Position numbers and translations under genes: made by a program | Notes under the pieces: model-generated | Seen by the model: the letters and a program-made list of their open reading frames with translations, nothing else | Databases searched by the model: none | Told to the model about the DNA's origin: nothing | In this document: in pieces, positions 1 to 8,205 of the stretch | Layout: every line of letters starts with the position of its first letter | Position numbering within the stretch: the first letter of the stretch is position 1 | From: an uncultured Gammaproteobacteria bacterium | GTDB lineage: Bacteria > Pseudomonadota > Gammaproteobacteria > Eutrophobiales > Eutrophobiaceae | Assembly (NCBI GenBank): GCA_958295485.1 | Contig: OY282354.1 | Location: 1,240,001 to 1,304,000 of the forward strand | Reading direction: 5' to 3' | DNA length: 64,000 nucleotides

Positions 1-173
1 GTGACCGTTTTAGCTTCAGGGAGTGCGGGCCAACAGTTACCGCTAACAGCGGGAACTCGTGTGTGAGCTATTTTACTTGACTGCTACGGCTTGTTTTGTC
101 ATACTCATCGTTGATACAACCTATCCGGGTGTTTACCGTCCCGCAACTTTTATAATGTCATGGAGGATGCCAA
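1..173. other. Left-edge non-coding stretch
   Basis: No convincing gene. Around 35-57 there is a short palindrome (ccgctaacagcgg) whose reverse complement recurs near 36176-36194, so it belongs to a small dispersed repeat family. The last bases carry the strong ribosome binding site (ggagg, 163-168) of the next gene. Confidence 0.6.
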
Positions 174-461
174 ATGAATATCGTGATTGATACACTACGT
201 TTTTCGGATAAATTGAAAGAGGCGGGGTTTGCAGAGAGACAAGCCGATGGGTTGACGCGTGCCTTAAGCGAGGAGTTGTTGGAACAACTCGCTACCAAAG
301 CAGATATCAAGACCCTCAAAGATAGCCTCAATGCAAGAATGGATAGCATCAGCGATAGAATAGACAGCCTGGAGAACAGGTTTAATTTTCTCTTTGCCTT
401 GATCGGGCTGTTGGTGGTATTGGAACTTATTCCGGTTGTGACACCGCTGTTTGGCGGTTGA
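174..461 (+). CDS. DUF1640-like coiled-coil protein with C-terminal membrane anchor
   Basis: A 95-aa protein. Residues 1-40 are amphipathic and charged, residues 42-70 form a likely coiled coil with repeated D/S-I/L spacing, and residues 70-92 form one hydrophobic transmembrane segment ending in a short glycine tail. This layout is typical of bacterial DUF1640/CCDC90-like proteins, whose function is not settled. The start is well supported: ggagg lies 6 bases before the ATG. It stands alone, with no operon partner visible. A protein of similar design but different sequence occurs at 41240-41446. The family assignment rests on layout and motif recall, not on a search. Confidence 0.7.
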   Translation: MNIVIDTLRFSDKLKEAGFAERQADGLTRALSEELLEQLATKADIKTLKDSLNARMDSISDRIDSLENRFNFLFALIGLLVVLELIPVVTPLFGG

Positions 462-605
462 TGTCCCCCGGTTCATCGACATGTTGGATTCCATCGCGAA
501 AACCGTGATGGGAGAACATGTGGCAAGCGGGGGAAGAAATATTGTTTTGGCAACAGGGCTGTTGTTATCTGTCAGCCAGCCTGTTTCAAACCTGCCTGAC
601 GTTGT

Positions 606-2771
606 TCAAACGTTTGTTAATTGAGTGGCTGTAATGGGCAGGCGGCGAATGCGCTTGCCAGTCAGCGCGTAAAGGGCATTGGTGACAGCCGGCGCGATGG
701 GTGGAGTGCCGACTTCGCCGATGCCGCCCAGGGCCTCGCCACTCTCAAGGATGTGTGTTTCCATCTCAGGCATTTCGTTGATGCGCAGTACGCGGTAGTT
801 GTGGAAGTTGCCCTGCTCAACGCGCCCGTTCTTCAAGGTGATTTCACCGAAAAGCGCTGCGGATAATCCGTAAACGATGCCGCTTTCCATCTGCGCGCGG
901 ATATTGTCCGGGTCGAGCGCCATGCCACAGTCCACCGCGCACACGACCCGATGGACACGTGGCGTCCCATCGTCGCTGACCGATACCTCCGCCACCTGGG
1001 CGGCGTAGCTGTCGCCGAAGCGATGTACTGCAATCCCCAGGGCGCGACCCGAGGGTAGCGGCGTTCCCCAGCCCGCCTTATCCGCGGCGAGTTCCAGTAC
1101 GCCGAGTTCCCGGGGGCTGTTCCGTAACAGTTTGCGCCGGAATTCAAACGGGTCTTCGCCGGCAGCCGCGGCCAACTCGTCGATAAATGACTCAACGACA
1201 AATCCATTCACCGAGTTTCCCACCGAGCGCCACCAATGTATACGTATGCCGTCGTACACCGGATGGTAGTCGATAGCCTGGTTAGGGATCATATAGGGGA
1301 TATCCCCGGCGCCTTCGACGGACGTCGGATCCACAGCCTGGATATCGCGGTCAGGGTCCCAATGGCCTTCGGCTTGCAGAATGGACGCTCCGACCAGGCG
1401 ATGCATCCAGGCTATCGGTTGCCCATCATGATCGAGACCGCCGCGTAGTCTTGCGAGGTTCAGGGGCCGATAATAACCACCCCGAGTGTCGTCTTCGCGC
1501 GTCCAGACGACCTTGATGGGTTGGTTGGTCCGCTTCGATAGCTCAACGGCCTCGGCCGCGAAGTCCGATGAGCTCCGCCGTCCGAAACCGCCGCCCAGAA
1601 AGGTCGTGTGAATCTCGACGGCTTCCGGTGGAAGTCCGGTCAACTCGGCCGCCACCTGTTGATCCTGTCCCTGGCTTTGGGTGCTGTTCCAGATCCGAAC
1701 ACGGTCCGATCGGACATCAGCCACGCAGTTCAGCGGCTCCATGCAGGCATGCGCCAGAAACGGCAGTTCATACACTGCTTCTACAACCGTCGCTGCCGCT
1801 TTGAAGGCGGTGTCCACGTCCCCTTGCCGGTGCGCCTCCCGTCCCGGCTGTTCGGTGAGGCGGGTGTACTTGTCGTGCAGCATCGACGTCGACAGGTTGG
1901 CATTGGGACCCTCGTCCCATTCGATGCGCAACGCGTCCCGTCCACGTTTTGCGGCCCAGAATGAATCAGCTACCACGGCAACGCCGGCGCGGATCGCGAT
2001 GACTTCATAGACCCCTTTGATCTTCTTTGCTTCGTTGTCATCGAAGCCCTTCAGGCGCGCGCCGAACGTCGGCGGGCGTGCGATCACGGCAGTCCGCATA
2101 CCGGGCACGGACACGTCCAAACCGAACTTGGCCTCACCCGTGACCTTCGCCGGCGCGTCGAGGCGTTTTTGCGAGCGGCCAAGCAAACGGAATTGATCGG
2201 GTGACTTGAGCGCTACATCCTTCGGCGGCGCCATTGACGCAGCCGCGCTTGCCAACTCGCCGAACGTAGCGCGTCGACCGCTGGCGTCGTGCAGCACCTG
2301 ACTTGCTTTCGTGTGGCATTCCCCGGCCGGCGCCTGCCAGCGTTGCGCCGCCGCGGCGATTAGCATGGCTTGAGCCGTGGCGGCGGCCTGTCGATACCGA
2401 TCGTATTCGCTAATGATGCTGGTGCTGCCACCGGTACTCTGAGATCCAAACTGGGGATGTTTGTAGACTTCGGCAGCTGGCGCCGGTTCGACCCTTATAC
2501 TATTCCAATCGACATCAAGCTCTTCGGCGATCAACATAGCCAGGCCCGTATAGATCCCCTGTCCCATTTCGGACTTGTTGGATATAACGGTGACTGTACC
2601 GTCCGGCGTGATTCTCAGAAAGGCGTTGGGAGCGAAAGACTGCGTGGCGCCATCGGCGGCAAAGCCACGTTTTACCGGGATACTGAAACCAAGCAGCAAT
2701 CCACCACCAGCCAGCGCGCTGACGCGCAGGAACTCGCGACGACCTTTGTTGAAAGAACTTGCCTGACTCAT
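606..2771 (-). CDS. Molybdopterin-binding subunit of a xanthine-dehydrogenase-family oxidoreductase (isoquinoline 1-oxidoreductase beta type)
   Basis: A 721-aa large subunit of a molybdenum hydroxylase. A twin-arginine export signal (RREFLR at residues 11-16, followed by a glycine-rich hydrophobic stretch) indicates transport of the folded protein to the periplasm. The motif GGGFGRR lies in the middle, and GIGEVGTPP near the C-terminus carries the glutamate expected to act as the catalytic base. Length and order match IorB-type subunits. Such enzymes normally need a small [2Fe-2S] subunit and often a cytochrome c, usually encoded alongside; neither is present on either side here. The substrate cannot be predicted: the family oxidises N-heterocycles or aldehydes. 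Confidence 0.88.
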   Translation of the reverse strand: MSQASSFNKGRREFLRVSALAGGGLLLGFSIPVKRGFAADGATQSFAPNAFLRITPDGTVTVISNKSEMGQGIYTGLAMLIAEELDVDWNSIRVEPAPAAEVYKHPQFGSQSTGGSTSIISEYDRYRQAAATAQAMLIAAAAQRWQAPAGECHTKASQVLHDASGRRATFGELASAAASMAPPKDVALKSPDQFRLLGRSQKRLDAPAKVTGEAKFGLDVSVPGMRTAVIARPPTFGARLKGFDDNEAKKIKGVYEVIAIRAGVAVVADSFWAAKRGRDALRIEWDEGPNANLSTSMLHDKYTRLTEQPGREAHRQGDVDTAFKAAATVVEAVYELPFLAHACMEPLNCVADVRSDRVRIWNSTQSQGQDQQVAAELTGLPPEAVEIHTTFLGGGFGRRSSSDFAAEAVELSKRTNQPIKVVWTREDDTRGGYYRPLNLARLRGGLDHDGQPIAWMHRLVGASILQAEGHWDPDRDIQAVDPTSVEGAGDIPYMIPNQAIDYHPVYDGIRIHWWRSVGNSVNGFVVESFIDELAAAAGEDPFEFRRKLLRNSPRELGVLELAADKAGWGTPLPSGRALGIAVHRFGDSYAAQVAEVSVSDDGTPRVHRVVCAVDCGMALDPDNIRAQMESGIVYGLSAALFGEITLKNGRVEQGNFHNYRVLRINEMPEMETHILESGEALGGIGEVGTPPIAPAVTNALYALTGKRIRRLPITATQLTNV

Positions 2772-3089
2772 TTTGCTGCCAACAGGTTACCCGGGGCTTA
2801 CCGCTTGATTGCGTTTATATTAACAAGTAGTTTAACCCATGTATATTGCCAATTTGCTTGTCATCAATGGAAAATTCCTTGCCGTCGATGAGTTGCCGTG
2901 ATTATATCACTTTATGGCCAGCACAGTGTGAAGTAAGAAGTAGCAGTGTGTGCCTGTTCCTTTGATTTGGCAAACGCTCCCTGCCTCAGTCAGGAAGGTT
3001 GGTGGAATCTGGATGCCCATGGGGACAGGAACGTCTTGGGGGTGATTCAATGAAGGTGTACAATGACAGACTGAACCTGGGGGTAGCCC
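2772..3089. other. Divergent intergenic region
   Basis: A 318-bp gap between the divergent molybdoprotein and Rieske-operon genes. I see no conserved gene. The left half is A+T-rich and presumably holds the promoter of the minus-strand gene. A candidate plus-strand promoter lies near the right end. Confidence 0.6.
3036..3064 (+). promoter_or_regulatory. Candidate sigma70 promoter for the Rieske operon
   Basis: TTGGGG (3036-3041), a 17-base spacer and TACAAT (3059-3064), ending about 25 bases before the first ATG. The -10 box is good and the -35 box is weak. Confidence 0.38.
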
Positions 3090-3440
3090 ATGGAGAAAGT
3101 CGATATGAGTGATCACTTGTTGCCGCCCGCCTTCGCTGAACTCGAGCCGTTTGTCGATTGGTCCCTGGCTACTGAATCCGAACGCCTGCAAAAACGTTTG
3201 GATTCTTCCATGGATGAAATCCGCGCCTTTTATTCCGCCATGCTGGGCCGTATCGAAGAGATGTTAGAGTACTTGAACGGATTTCCCCTGGATCAATTGA
3301 ATGAACCTGAGCAACGATTAATGAACATGACCCTGTCTTTAGCGGAGATCTGGGTTGCCGTGGAATTATACAATCAACCGGACCACCCCTTCGGCTTCGA
3401 TATGCGCCGATTTGTTCCCGGCGAGGCGACAGCCGCATGA
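3090..3440 (+). CDS. Unknown 116-aa protein, first gene of the Rieske oxygenase operon
   Basis: I do not recognise a family. The protein is acidic and mostly helical by eye, with no signal peptide, membrane segment or cysteine. It ends with a short FGFDMRRFVPGE stretch. An in-frame ATG at 3105 (MSDHLL) is an alternative start. It lies 21 bp upstream of the oxygenase alpha subunit and clearly shares its transcript. It is too short and lacks the fold signature of a ring-hydroxylating oxygenase beta subunit (about 160-190 aa), but by position it could be an accessory or structural partner; this is inference. Confidence 0.6.
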   Translation: MEKVDMSDHLLPPAFAELEPFVDWSLATESERLQKRLDSSMDEIRAFYSAMLGRIEEMLEYLNGFPLDQLNEPEQRLMNMTLSLAEIWVAVELYNQPDHPFGFDMRRFVPGEATAA

Positions 3441-3461
3441 TTTCATGGCCACAAAATGTGA

Positions 3462-4679
3462 GTGAGGAGCTGGAACTTGGCGCTGAGCTATAAGACCCAT
3501 ACTACGAGATTCCCCGAATTGGGCACGGCGCCGATACCCATCAAGCCTTGCATCGACCCGGCGGTGTTCGACGCGGAGCGGGAAGCCGTATTCCGTCGCT
3601 GCTGGCTCAACGTGGGTCGGGTCGAACTCATACCGGAACCGGGTGAGTACTTTGTCAGGGATATCGAGATGTGCCATACCTCGGTCTTGGTGGTGCGCGG
3701 AAGAGACAACGTCATTCGCGCCTTTCACAATATGTGTTCGCACAGGGCTAACCAGGTGGTCTGGCAGAGGCGCGGCAAGTGCCGGGTCAGTTTTGTCTGT
3801 CCCTTTCATGGCTGGGCCTTCGACACCCGGGGCAAGCTGATCAGCATGACTGATGAAAGGAACTTCTTTAATCTCGATAAGCAGGACCTGGGCTTGACGG
3901 AAATTCAAACGGACGTGTGGAAGGGCTTCATATTTATACGAATTAACCCGCAGGATGATCAATCACTGGAAGATTACCTGGGCCCGGTTGCCACGACCTT
4001 GAAAGATTACCCGTTCGATGAGCTGAGCAAGCGTGAATGGTATGAGGTGGATGAAAAAGCCAACTGGAAAGTCCTGTTGGATGCCCAGTTGGAAGGCTGG
4101 CACGTGCCTTTCCTGCACAAGGATAGTCTGGCCAAATCCACCGCCGCGACCGGCATGTTGTTGCGCCACAGTATACTGGAAGCCCTCGGTCCCCATGGGT
4201 TGTTGGGCACGGAGCCGCCCCCGGTATTTAACCCTACCCCGCTAGGCAAGGTGAGTCTGAAATATGGAATCGGCGCATACGATGCATTCGCTTTCAAGGA
4301 ACCCCGCTGGACTGATGCAAAAAAATACAACTTGAAAGGGGCCATGAACCTCTATTTCATCTTTCCCAACGTTATCATGGGCCTGATGCGGGACAGCTAT
4401 TGGATGTACAACGTCTGGCCCGTTGCGGTCGATCGCACTATTTGGGAAATCGGGATCAATACCGTCCCGGCGCGAAACGCCGGTGAGTTATTTTGCCAGG
4501 AATACAACAAGGTCGGATTGCGTGATACCTTGATGGAAGACACCGCCACCCATGAAAAAGTGCAGCAAGTGTTGAAGTCCGGCGCAAAAGAGTATTTTCA
4601 TTTTCAGGATGAGGAATTGGCGTTGAGGAATTTCCATCACACCGTTGATGCCTGTCTTGAAGCCATGCAGAAAGGGTAA
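3462..4679 (+). CDS. Aromatic ring-hydroxylating (Rieske non-haem iron) oxygenase alpha subunit
   Basis: A 405-aa catalytic subunit. The Rieske [2Fe-2S] ligands are visible as C92-x-H94 and C113-x2-H116. The mononuclear iron site appears as H214-x4-H219 in EGWHVPFLH. The residue three before the first histidine, usually the bridging aspartate, is glutamate (E211). Such enzymes activate O2 to dihydroxylate, hydroxylate or demethylate aromatic or polycyclic substrates, taking electrons from a reductase; no reductase or ferredoxin gene is adjacent. The first in-frame start is GTG at 3462. TTG at 3477 with gaggag just upstream is an attractive alternative giving 400 aa. The substrate is unknown. 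Confidence 0.9.
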   Translation: MRSWNLALSYKTHTTRFPELGTAPIPIKPCIDPAVFDAEREAVFRRCWLNVGRVELIPEPGEYFVRDIEMCHTSVLVVRGRDNVIRAFHNMCSHRANQVVWQRRGKCRVSFVCPFHGWAFDTRGKLISMTDERNFFNLDKQDLGLTEIQTDVWKGFIFIRINPQDDQSLEDYLGPVATTLKDYPFDELSKREWYEVDEKANWKVLLDAQLEGWHVPFLHKDSLAKSTAATGMLLRHSILEALGPHGLLGTEPPPVFNPTPLGKVSLKYGIGAYDAFAFKEPRWTDAKKYNLKGAMNLYFIFPNVIMGLMRDSYWMYNVWPVAVDRTIWEIGINTVPARNAGELFCQEYNKVGLRDTLMEDTATHEKVQQVLKSGAKEYFHFQDEELALRNFHHTVDACLEAMQKG

Positions 4680-4717
4680 ATACAAGTCCCCCTGACAGGG
4701 GGCATGAGGAGGGGAGC
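4680..4717 (+). repeat. Short CCCCCTGAC-GGGGG palindrome
   Basis: tccccctgacaggggg (about 4686-4702) forms a tight hairpin between the oxygenase and EthD genes. Related palindromes occur inside selB and pdxB and in several gaps. It could attenuate transcription but lacks a following T-run. Confidence 0.6.
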
Positions 4718-5080
4718 ATGTACAGCGTGAGAATTGTTTATCCCAATAAAGCAGGATCATCGTTTGACTGGCAGCATTACTATGACGTGCATTTGCCCCT
4801 GGGTATCAGCCTGTTGCAAGCGCATTGTGGCATCTCACCATTGAAAATTGAAGTCGACCAAGGCATCACCGCGGACGGTCAAGGCGGGAATGCGCCTTAT
4901 CATTGTATCTGCACCTTGTATTTCGACAAGAAAGAGGAAGTGGATGCCGTGACGGGTTTGTTCGGCATTGAGGACGCGTATAGACAACTTTCAGAAGACT
5001 GGCCGAAGTACACGGAGACCAACCCGGAACTCATGGTCAGCGAAATCATCGAAGCGGACCCGGCCACGGGCAGACGCTGA
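4718..5080 (+). CDS. EthD-domain protein (dimeric alpha/beta barrel)
   Basis: A 120-aa protein beginning MYSVRIVYPNKAG with a YYDVHLPLG motif at about residues 21-29, as in EthD-type ferredoxin-like small proteins. These are found beside catabolic oxygenases and P450s and may act as small-molecule binding or isomerising enzymes; EthD is needed for fuel-ether degradation in Rhodococcus, but its biochemistry is unresolved. A good ribosome site (gaggagg) precedes the ATG. It is third in the operon, so it probably acts on a product or intermediate of the Rieske enzyme (inference). Confidence 0.8.
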   Translation: MYSVRIVYPNKAGSSFDWQHYYDVHLPLGISLLQAHCGISPLKIEVDQGITADGQGGNAPYHCICTLYFDKKEEVDAVTGLFGIEDAYRQLSEDWPKYTETNPELMVSEIIEADPATGRR

Positions 5081-5113
5081 GGTTTGCCCGGGGGTTATGA
5101 TTTTTCCGACAGT

Positions 5114-5314
5114 TCAGGCTGTGTTGTACCTTGCGATGAGTTCACGAACCTTTGGAACAAGCTCGATAGGAATTTCCATAACCGTTTGGCCGGCAGCCTC
5201 AAAAACCGCTTCATCCTCTGCTACGACCTCTTCCTCAGTTTGCGATTCATAGTGGGTCAGGATCTCTTTAACCCGCTTCTCATTCCAACCCGAAGGGAAC
5301 TTGTTCTGTTTCAT
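5114..5314 (-). CDS. Putative antitoxin partner of a DUF4258-type toxin
   Basis: A 66-aa acidic protein starting MKQNKFPSGW, with a glutamate-rich middle (residues 22-40) and a C-terminal helix. Its ATG overlaps the stop codon of the preceding basic small protein (ATGA at 5311-5314), giving the typical coupled two-gene toxin-antitoxin layout in toxin-first order. Acidic charge opposite a basic partner supports an antitoxin role. No DNA-binding motif is obvious. The assignment is contextual. Confidence 0.62.
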   Translation of the reverse strand: MKQNKFPSGWNEKRVKEILTHYESQTEEEVVAEDEAVFEAAGQTVMEIPIELVPKVRELIARYNTA

Positions 5315-5589
5315 CTTCTCTTTCTCCGACGTCGCTTATAAGCGCCCAATGGTTTACCGCGAAGAGCGTAGGCTGTAATGACAAAAACGCTACCCGGTTC
5401 TTCTAGCACGTATATTACCTTCAAACAACGCCCGTTCAAAGTTTTCCCGATTGTGACTCGTGAACCTTCATATCCGGGACGGTCCTCGCCGGGCCACCCT
5501 AATACCTCCTCAACTTCCTGCTCTGAAACGCTATGCCGATAGATGTGCGGCAGTTCTGTTTTCGGGTCGATGTAATACCGTATTTTCAA
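5311..5589 (-). CDS. DUF4258/BrnT-like putative RNase toxin
   Basis: A 92-aa protein with an H-x2-R-H-S-V-S-E-x-E-V-x-E-V-L pattern at about residues 15-30, followed by a beta-rich core and a very basic tail (RRRRKRR). This is the design of DUF4258 and BrnT-like RelE-fold toxins. It starts with TTG preceded by a strong ribosome site (ggaaggaaagg). It is translationally coupled to the acidic gene at 5114-5314. Toxic activity is not shown by the sequence alone. Confidence 0.65.
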   Translation of the reverse strand: MKIRYYIDPKTELPHIYRHSVSEQEVEEVLGWPGEDRPGYEGSRVTIGKTLNGRCLKVIYVLEEPGSVFVITAYALRGKPLGAYKRRRRKRR

Positions 5590-5752
5590 GATTCCTTTCC
5601 TTCCTTTATATGGTTAACGCCACCACTGAGTAATACAGTTTTTCATTTTCTTAATTATTCCACATGATGGAAGAAGTTCAAGATAAAATGTGGGTGACTG
5701 TAGGGAAGCAGACTCACATAACCGGTTCCAAATAAAATATGAGGTAGAGCAA

Positions 5753-7717
5753 ATGGCGCATGTGACGGTGGGTGTGCTGGGGCATGTTGACCACGGCAAG
5801 ACCAGCCTGATCCGGGCGCTTACGGGTATCGAAACGGACCGCCTCAGGGAGGAGAAGGAAAGAGGGCTGTCGATTGTACTCGGCTACGCCTGGCTCGAGT
5901 CGGAAAAGGGTGTAATAGATTTCATAGACGTGCCCGGGCACGAGGATTTCATCCGTATGATGATAGCCGGTTCGACCGGGATAGATTACACGTTGTTGTT
6001 GGTCGCCGCCAACGAAGGGATAAAGCCGCAAACCGAAGAGCATTTCAACATTGCGGGATTTCTCGGTATTCACAACGGCCTCGTGGTCATTACCAAATCG
6101 GACCTCGTATCCCGGTCGAAACGTGCGCAGGTCAGGCATGAGATACGGAATTTTACGGAAGGAACGTTCATGCGAGGCGCGCAAATCGTGGAAACTTCCA
6201 TAGGCGACGAACGGAGTATCGGTAATTTACGCGGGATGCTGGAGAAGCAGTTGCTTAATCCCACCGAGAGAAAAAACATTGGAAAATGCTACCTGCCCCT
6301 GGACCGAGTGTTCACCATGGCCGGTTTCGGCGTCGTGGCCACCGGCACCCTGAGAAATGGTGATTTGGCGGACGGGCAGGAAGTTGAAATTATGCCGCGG
6401 GATTCTCGGGAGCGCCGGGTTCGCATTCGCCGGCTCCAGGTACATAACCAACCTGAAACAACGGCGCATCCGGGACAACGGGTAGCCGTTAATCTCCGTA
6501 ACGTCAACAGGGAGATGATAGCAAGGGGCGATGCCCTGGTTTCCCCGGGATACCTGCGCCCGACTCGCCTGTTGGATGTGGAGTTACAGCTGGTCGATCG
6601 GTTGCCCCGCCTGCCGAAATACGGCGAGGCGGTCCGCGTATTATTCGGAACCTGTGAAGTATCGGCGCAGCTGCGCATATTGGGGCATAAGCGACTGGAA
6701 CCGGGTTCGACGTGCATGGCGCAGTTTGTCTGCCGGCGCGACGTAGCGGCGCCGGTTGGAGAACGATTTATCGTCCGCGCCATGTCTCCCGTGACCACCG
6801 TTGGGGGCGGGCGCATTCTTGATAACGCCCCGGTTAAACACCGCCGGTCCGATCAAGGCGTCGTGACCCGGTTACAGAGCCTTGCGAGTAACAGCGCGGC
6901 CGAGGTCATCCAGGCGCTGGTTCATTCAGCCGGAAGCCGGGGGATAAGCTTGGCGGAACTCAGTGCGGCTGCGAATATACCAGGGGATGAACCGGGCCGA
7001 CTACTGGATGAAGCAAAGATCGTTTTCGTGCAACCGCAACAGGTGATGTCGAAATCCGCTTTCGATGCTTTATGTGACGAGACGCTGACCGAGATAGGGC
7101 GTTTTCACAAGGAAAACCCGAACCGGACAGGACAGCCCTTGAGTGAATTGCGCTCGCGCCTGCGCGGGGACGTGGACGCGGTTGTCTTCAGGTTTCTCAT
7201 CGAATATCTGGATAGTCACGATTTGGTCCGGACGAATAAAAATATCATTCGGCTGCCGAAGTTCAATCCGCTCCGGTCACTTGATGTAAAAGAGCAAAAG
7301 CTCGCGGAGGAAATCATCGAGTCATTTAAATCAGGCGGTTTGAAGCCACCGGAACTTGCCGAAGTATTACAGGACGACCCTGAACGAAAACGCCTGTATC
7401 ATCTTTTGACGGAAACCGGCGAACTTGTTCCGATACATAACAGGGCTGTTAAAAGCCCCCCTGACAAGAGGGATTCAGGGGGTTATCGCGCTACCGTATT
7501 CCATCGTCTCGCCATCAAGGGGATGGTGCGCAAACTGGAACAAGCTTACCCCGCGCCTGGTACGTTTACCGTAGCGGACGTTCGCAAGTTGGTGGATACC
7601 TCGAGAAAGTTCGCCATACCCCTGTTGGAACATCTCGACAGCCTGCGCGTGACCCTCCGGGTCGGGGACAAACGCAAATTGCTGCCAAATTTCAGGGACG
7701 ACGAATTCCGGGAATAG
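5753..7717 (+). CDS. selB: Selenocysteine-specific translation elongation factor SelB
   Basis: A 654-aa GTPase that delivers Sec-tRNA to UGA codons marked by a SECIS hairpin. GTP-binding motifs are GHVDHGKTSL (from residue 10), DVPGHEDF and TKSD, followed by two EF-Tu-like beta barrels and C-terminal winged-helix domains that bind SECIS RNA. The start is the ATG at 5753, after gaggtag; an upstream in-frame ATG at 5690 would add 21 unrelated residues. Near residues 566-579 the frame contains a C/G-rich palindromic repeat (see the repeat at 7449-7487), absent from the usual winged-helix sequence. The selC tRNA gene lies 330 bp downstream. selA and selD are not in the window. Confidence 0.95.
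   Translation: MAHVTVGVLGHVDHGKTSLIRALTGIETDRLREEKERGLSIVLGYAWLESEKGVIDFIDVPGHEDFIRMMIAGSTGIDYTLLLVAANEGIKPQTEEHFNIAGFLGIHNGLVVITKSDLVSRSKRAQVRHEIRNFTEGTFMRGAQIVETSIGDERSIGNLRGMLEKQLLNPTERKNIGKCYLPLDRVFTMAGFGVVATGTLRNGDLADGQEVEIMPRDSRERRVRIRRLQVHNQPETTAHPGQRVAVNLRNVNREMIARGDALVSPGYLRPTRLLDVELQLVDRLPRLPKYGEAVRVLFGTCEVSAQLRILGHKRLEPGSTCMAQFVCRRDVAAPVGERFIVRAMSPVTTVGGGRILDNAPVKHRRSDQGVVTRLQSLASNSAAEVIQALVHSAGSRGISLAELSAAANIPGDEPGRLLDEAKIVFVQPQQVMSKSAFDALCDETLTEIGRFHKENPNRTGQPLSELRSRLRGDVDAVVFRFLIEYLDSHDLVRTNKNIIRLPKFNPLRSLDVKEQKLAEEIIESFKSGGLKPPELAEVLQDDPERKRLYHLLTETGELVPIHNRAVKSPPDKRDSGGYRATVFHRLAIKGMVRKLEQAYPAPGTFTVADVRKLVDTSRKFAIPLLEHLDSLRVTLRVGDKRKLLPNFRDDEFRE
7449..7487 (+). repeat. Palindromic repeat inside selB
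   Basis: agcccccctgacaagaggg followed by attcagggggtt. This is one copy of a dispersed CCCCCT-GACAAG-GGGG family, here read in frame as about 14 residues (KSPPDKRDSGGY) within the fourth winged-helix region of SelB. Confidence 0.65.
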
Positions 7718-7913
7718 TTTCCTCGAATCCATCTCCAGCCGCGGTGATTGCGTCAGCCCGGTTGAACTCCAGTGCTTCACGAAGAGTAATTCTCAAGGAT
7801 TCAAGAAGTTCTTCGCGAGTAGGCTCTTGACAGTTCACGCCTGGCACCTCTTCTATCCATCCGATCCACCAGTCGTTTTCTGCTTTTATAGTGGCCGTAT
7901 ATGTCTTTTTCAT
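7692..7913 (-). CDS. HicB-family antitoxin-like protein (no HicA seen)
   Basis: A 73-aa protein with the HicB fold pattern: MKKTYTATI, then WIGWIEEVPGVNCQ, then a helix with REELLESLRITLREALEF. HicB neutralises the HicA mRNA interferase and represses its operon. No hicA gene flanks it: the sequence upstream (7914-8044) is non-coding, and the downstream end overlaps the 3' end of selB convergently by 26 bp. It is therefore an orphan, either a relic or a stand-alone regulator. Confidence 0.78.
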   Translation of the reverse strand: MKKTYTATIKAENDWWIGWIEEVPGVNCQEPTREELLESLRITLREALEFNRADAITAAGDGFEETIPGIRRP

Positions 7914-8000
7914 ACGAACAAGTTTATCTCATTATAGTCATTTTAGCTATACATACATCACTGGCAAGTTGACCTGCAATGTCACTTGGCAATGGATCAG

Positions 8001-8030
8001 TGTCCATGTGAAACTATCTCAGTTTATAAT
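8001..8030 (+). promoter_or_regulatory. Candidate promoter of the selenocysteine tRNA gene
   Basis: A perfect -10 box TATAAT (8025-8030) ends 14 bases before the mature tRNA 5' end. The best -35 candidate is TGTCCA (8001-8006) at 18-base spacing, which is a weak match. Confidence 0.45.
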
Positions 8031-8044
8031 TCCCGGAATTATTT

Positions 8045-8134
8045 GGAGGTGAATGAAGTCTGGTGACTTCCCTGGTCTTCAAAACCAGTGACTTGCCAAA
8101 CGCGAGTGGTGGGTTCGATTCCCATACACCTCCG
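8045..8134 (+). tRNA. selC: tRNA-Sec (anticodon UCA)
   Basis: A 90-nt RNA with all the special features of selenocysteine tRNA. It has a long acceptor arm (GGAGGTG pairs with CACCTCC; the eighth pair is A-A), a 6-bp D stem GAAGTC/GACTTC closed by a TGGT tetraloop, and anticodon loop CTTCAAA with TCA at 8079-8081. It also has a long variable arm (ACTTGC/GCGAGT) and T loop TTCGATT. The discriminator base is G (8134) and CCA is not encoded (next bases CCG). Position next to selB supports the assignment. Confidence 0.97.
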
Positions 8135-8205
8135 CCGGTTTTCCATCCGGCGATGCCCTGATAAAATCGGGGGCTAATGACCGGATAACCTGCGATGATG
8201 AACTT

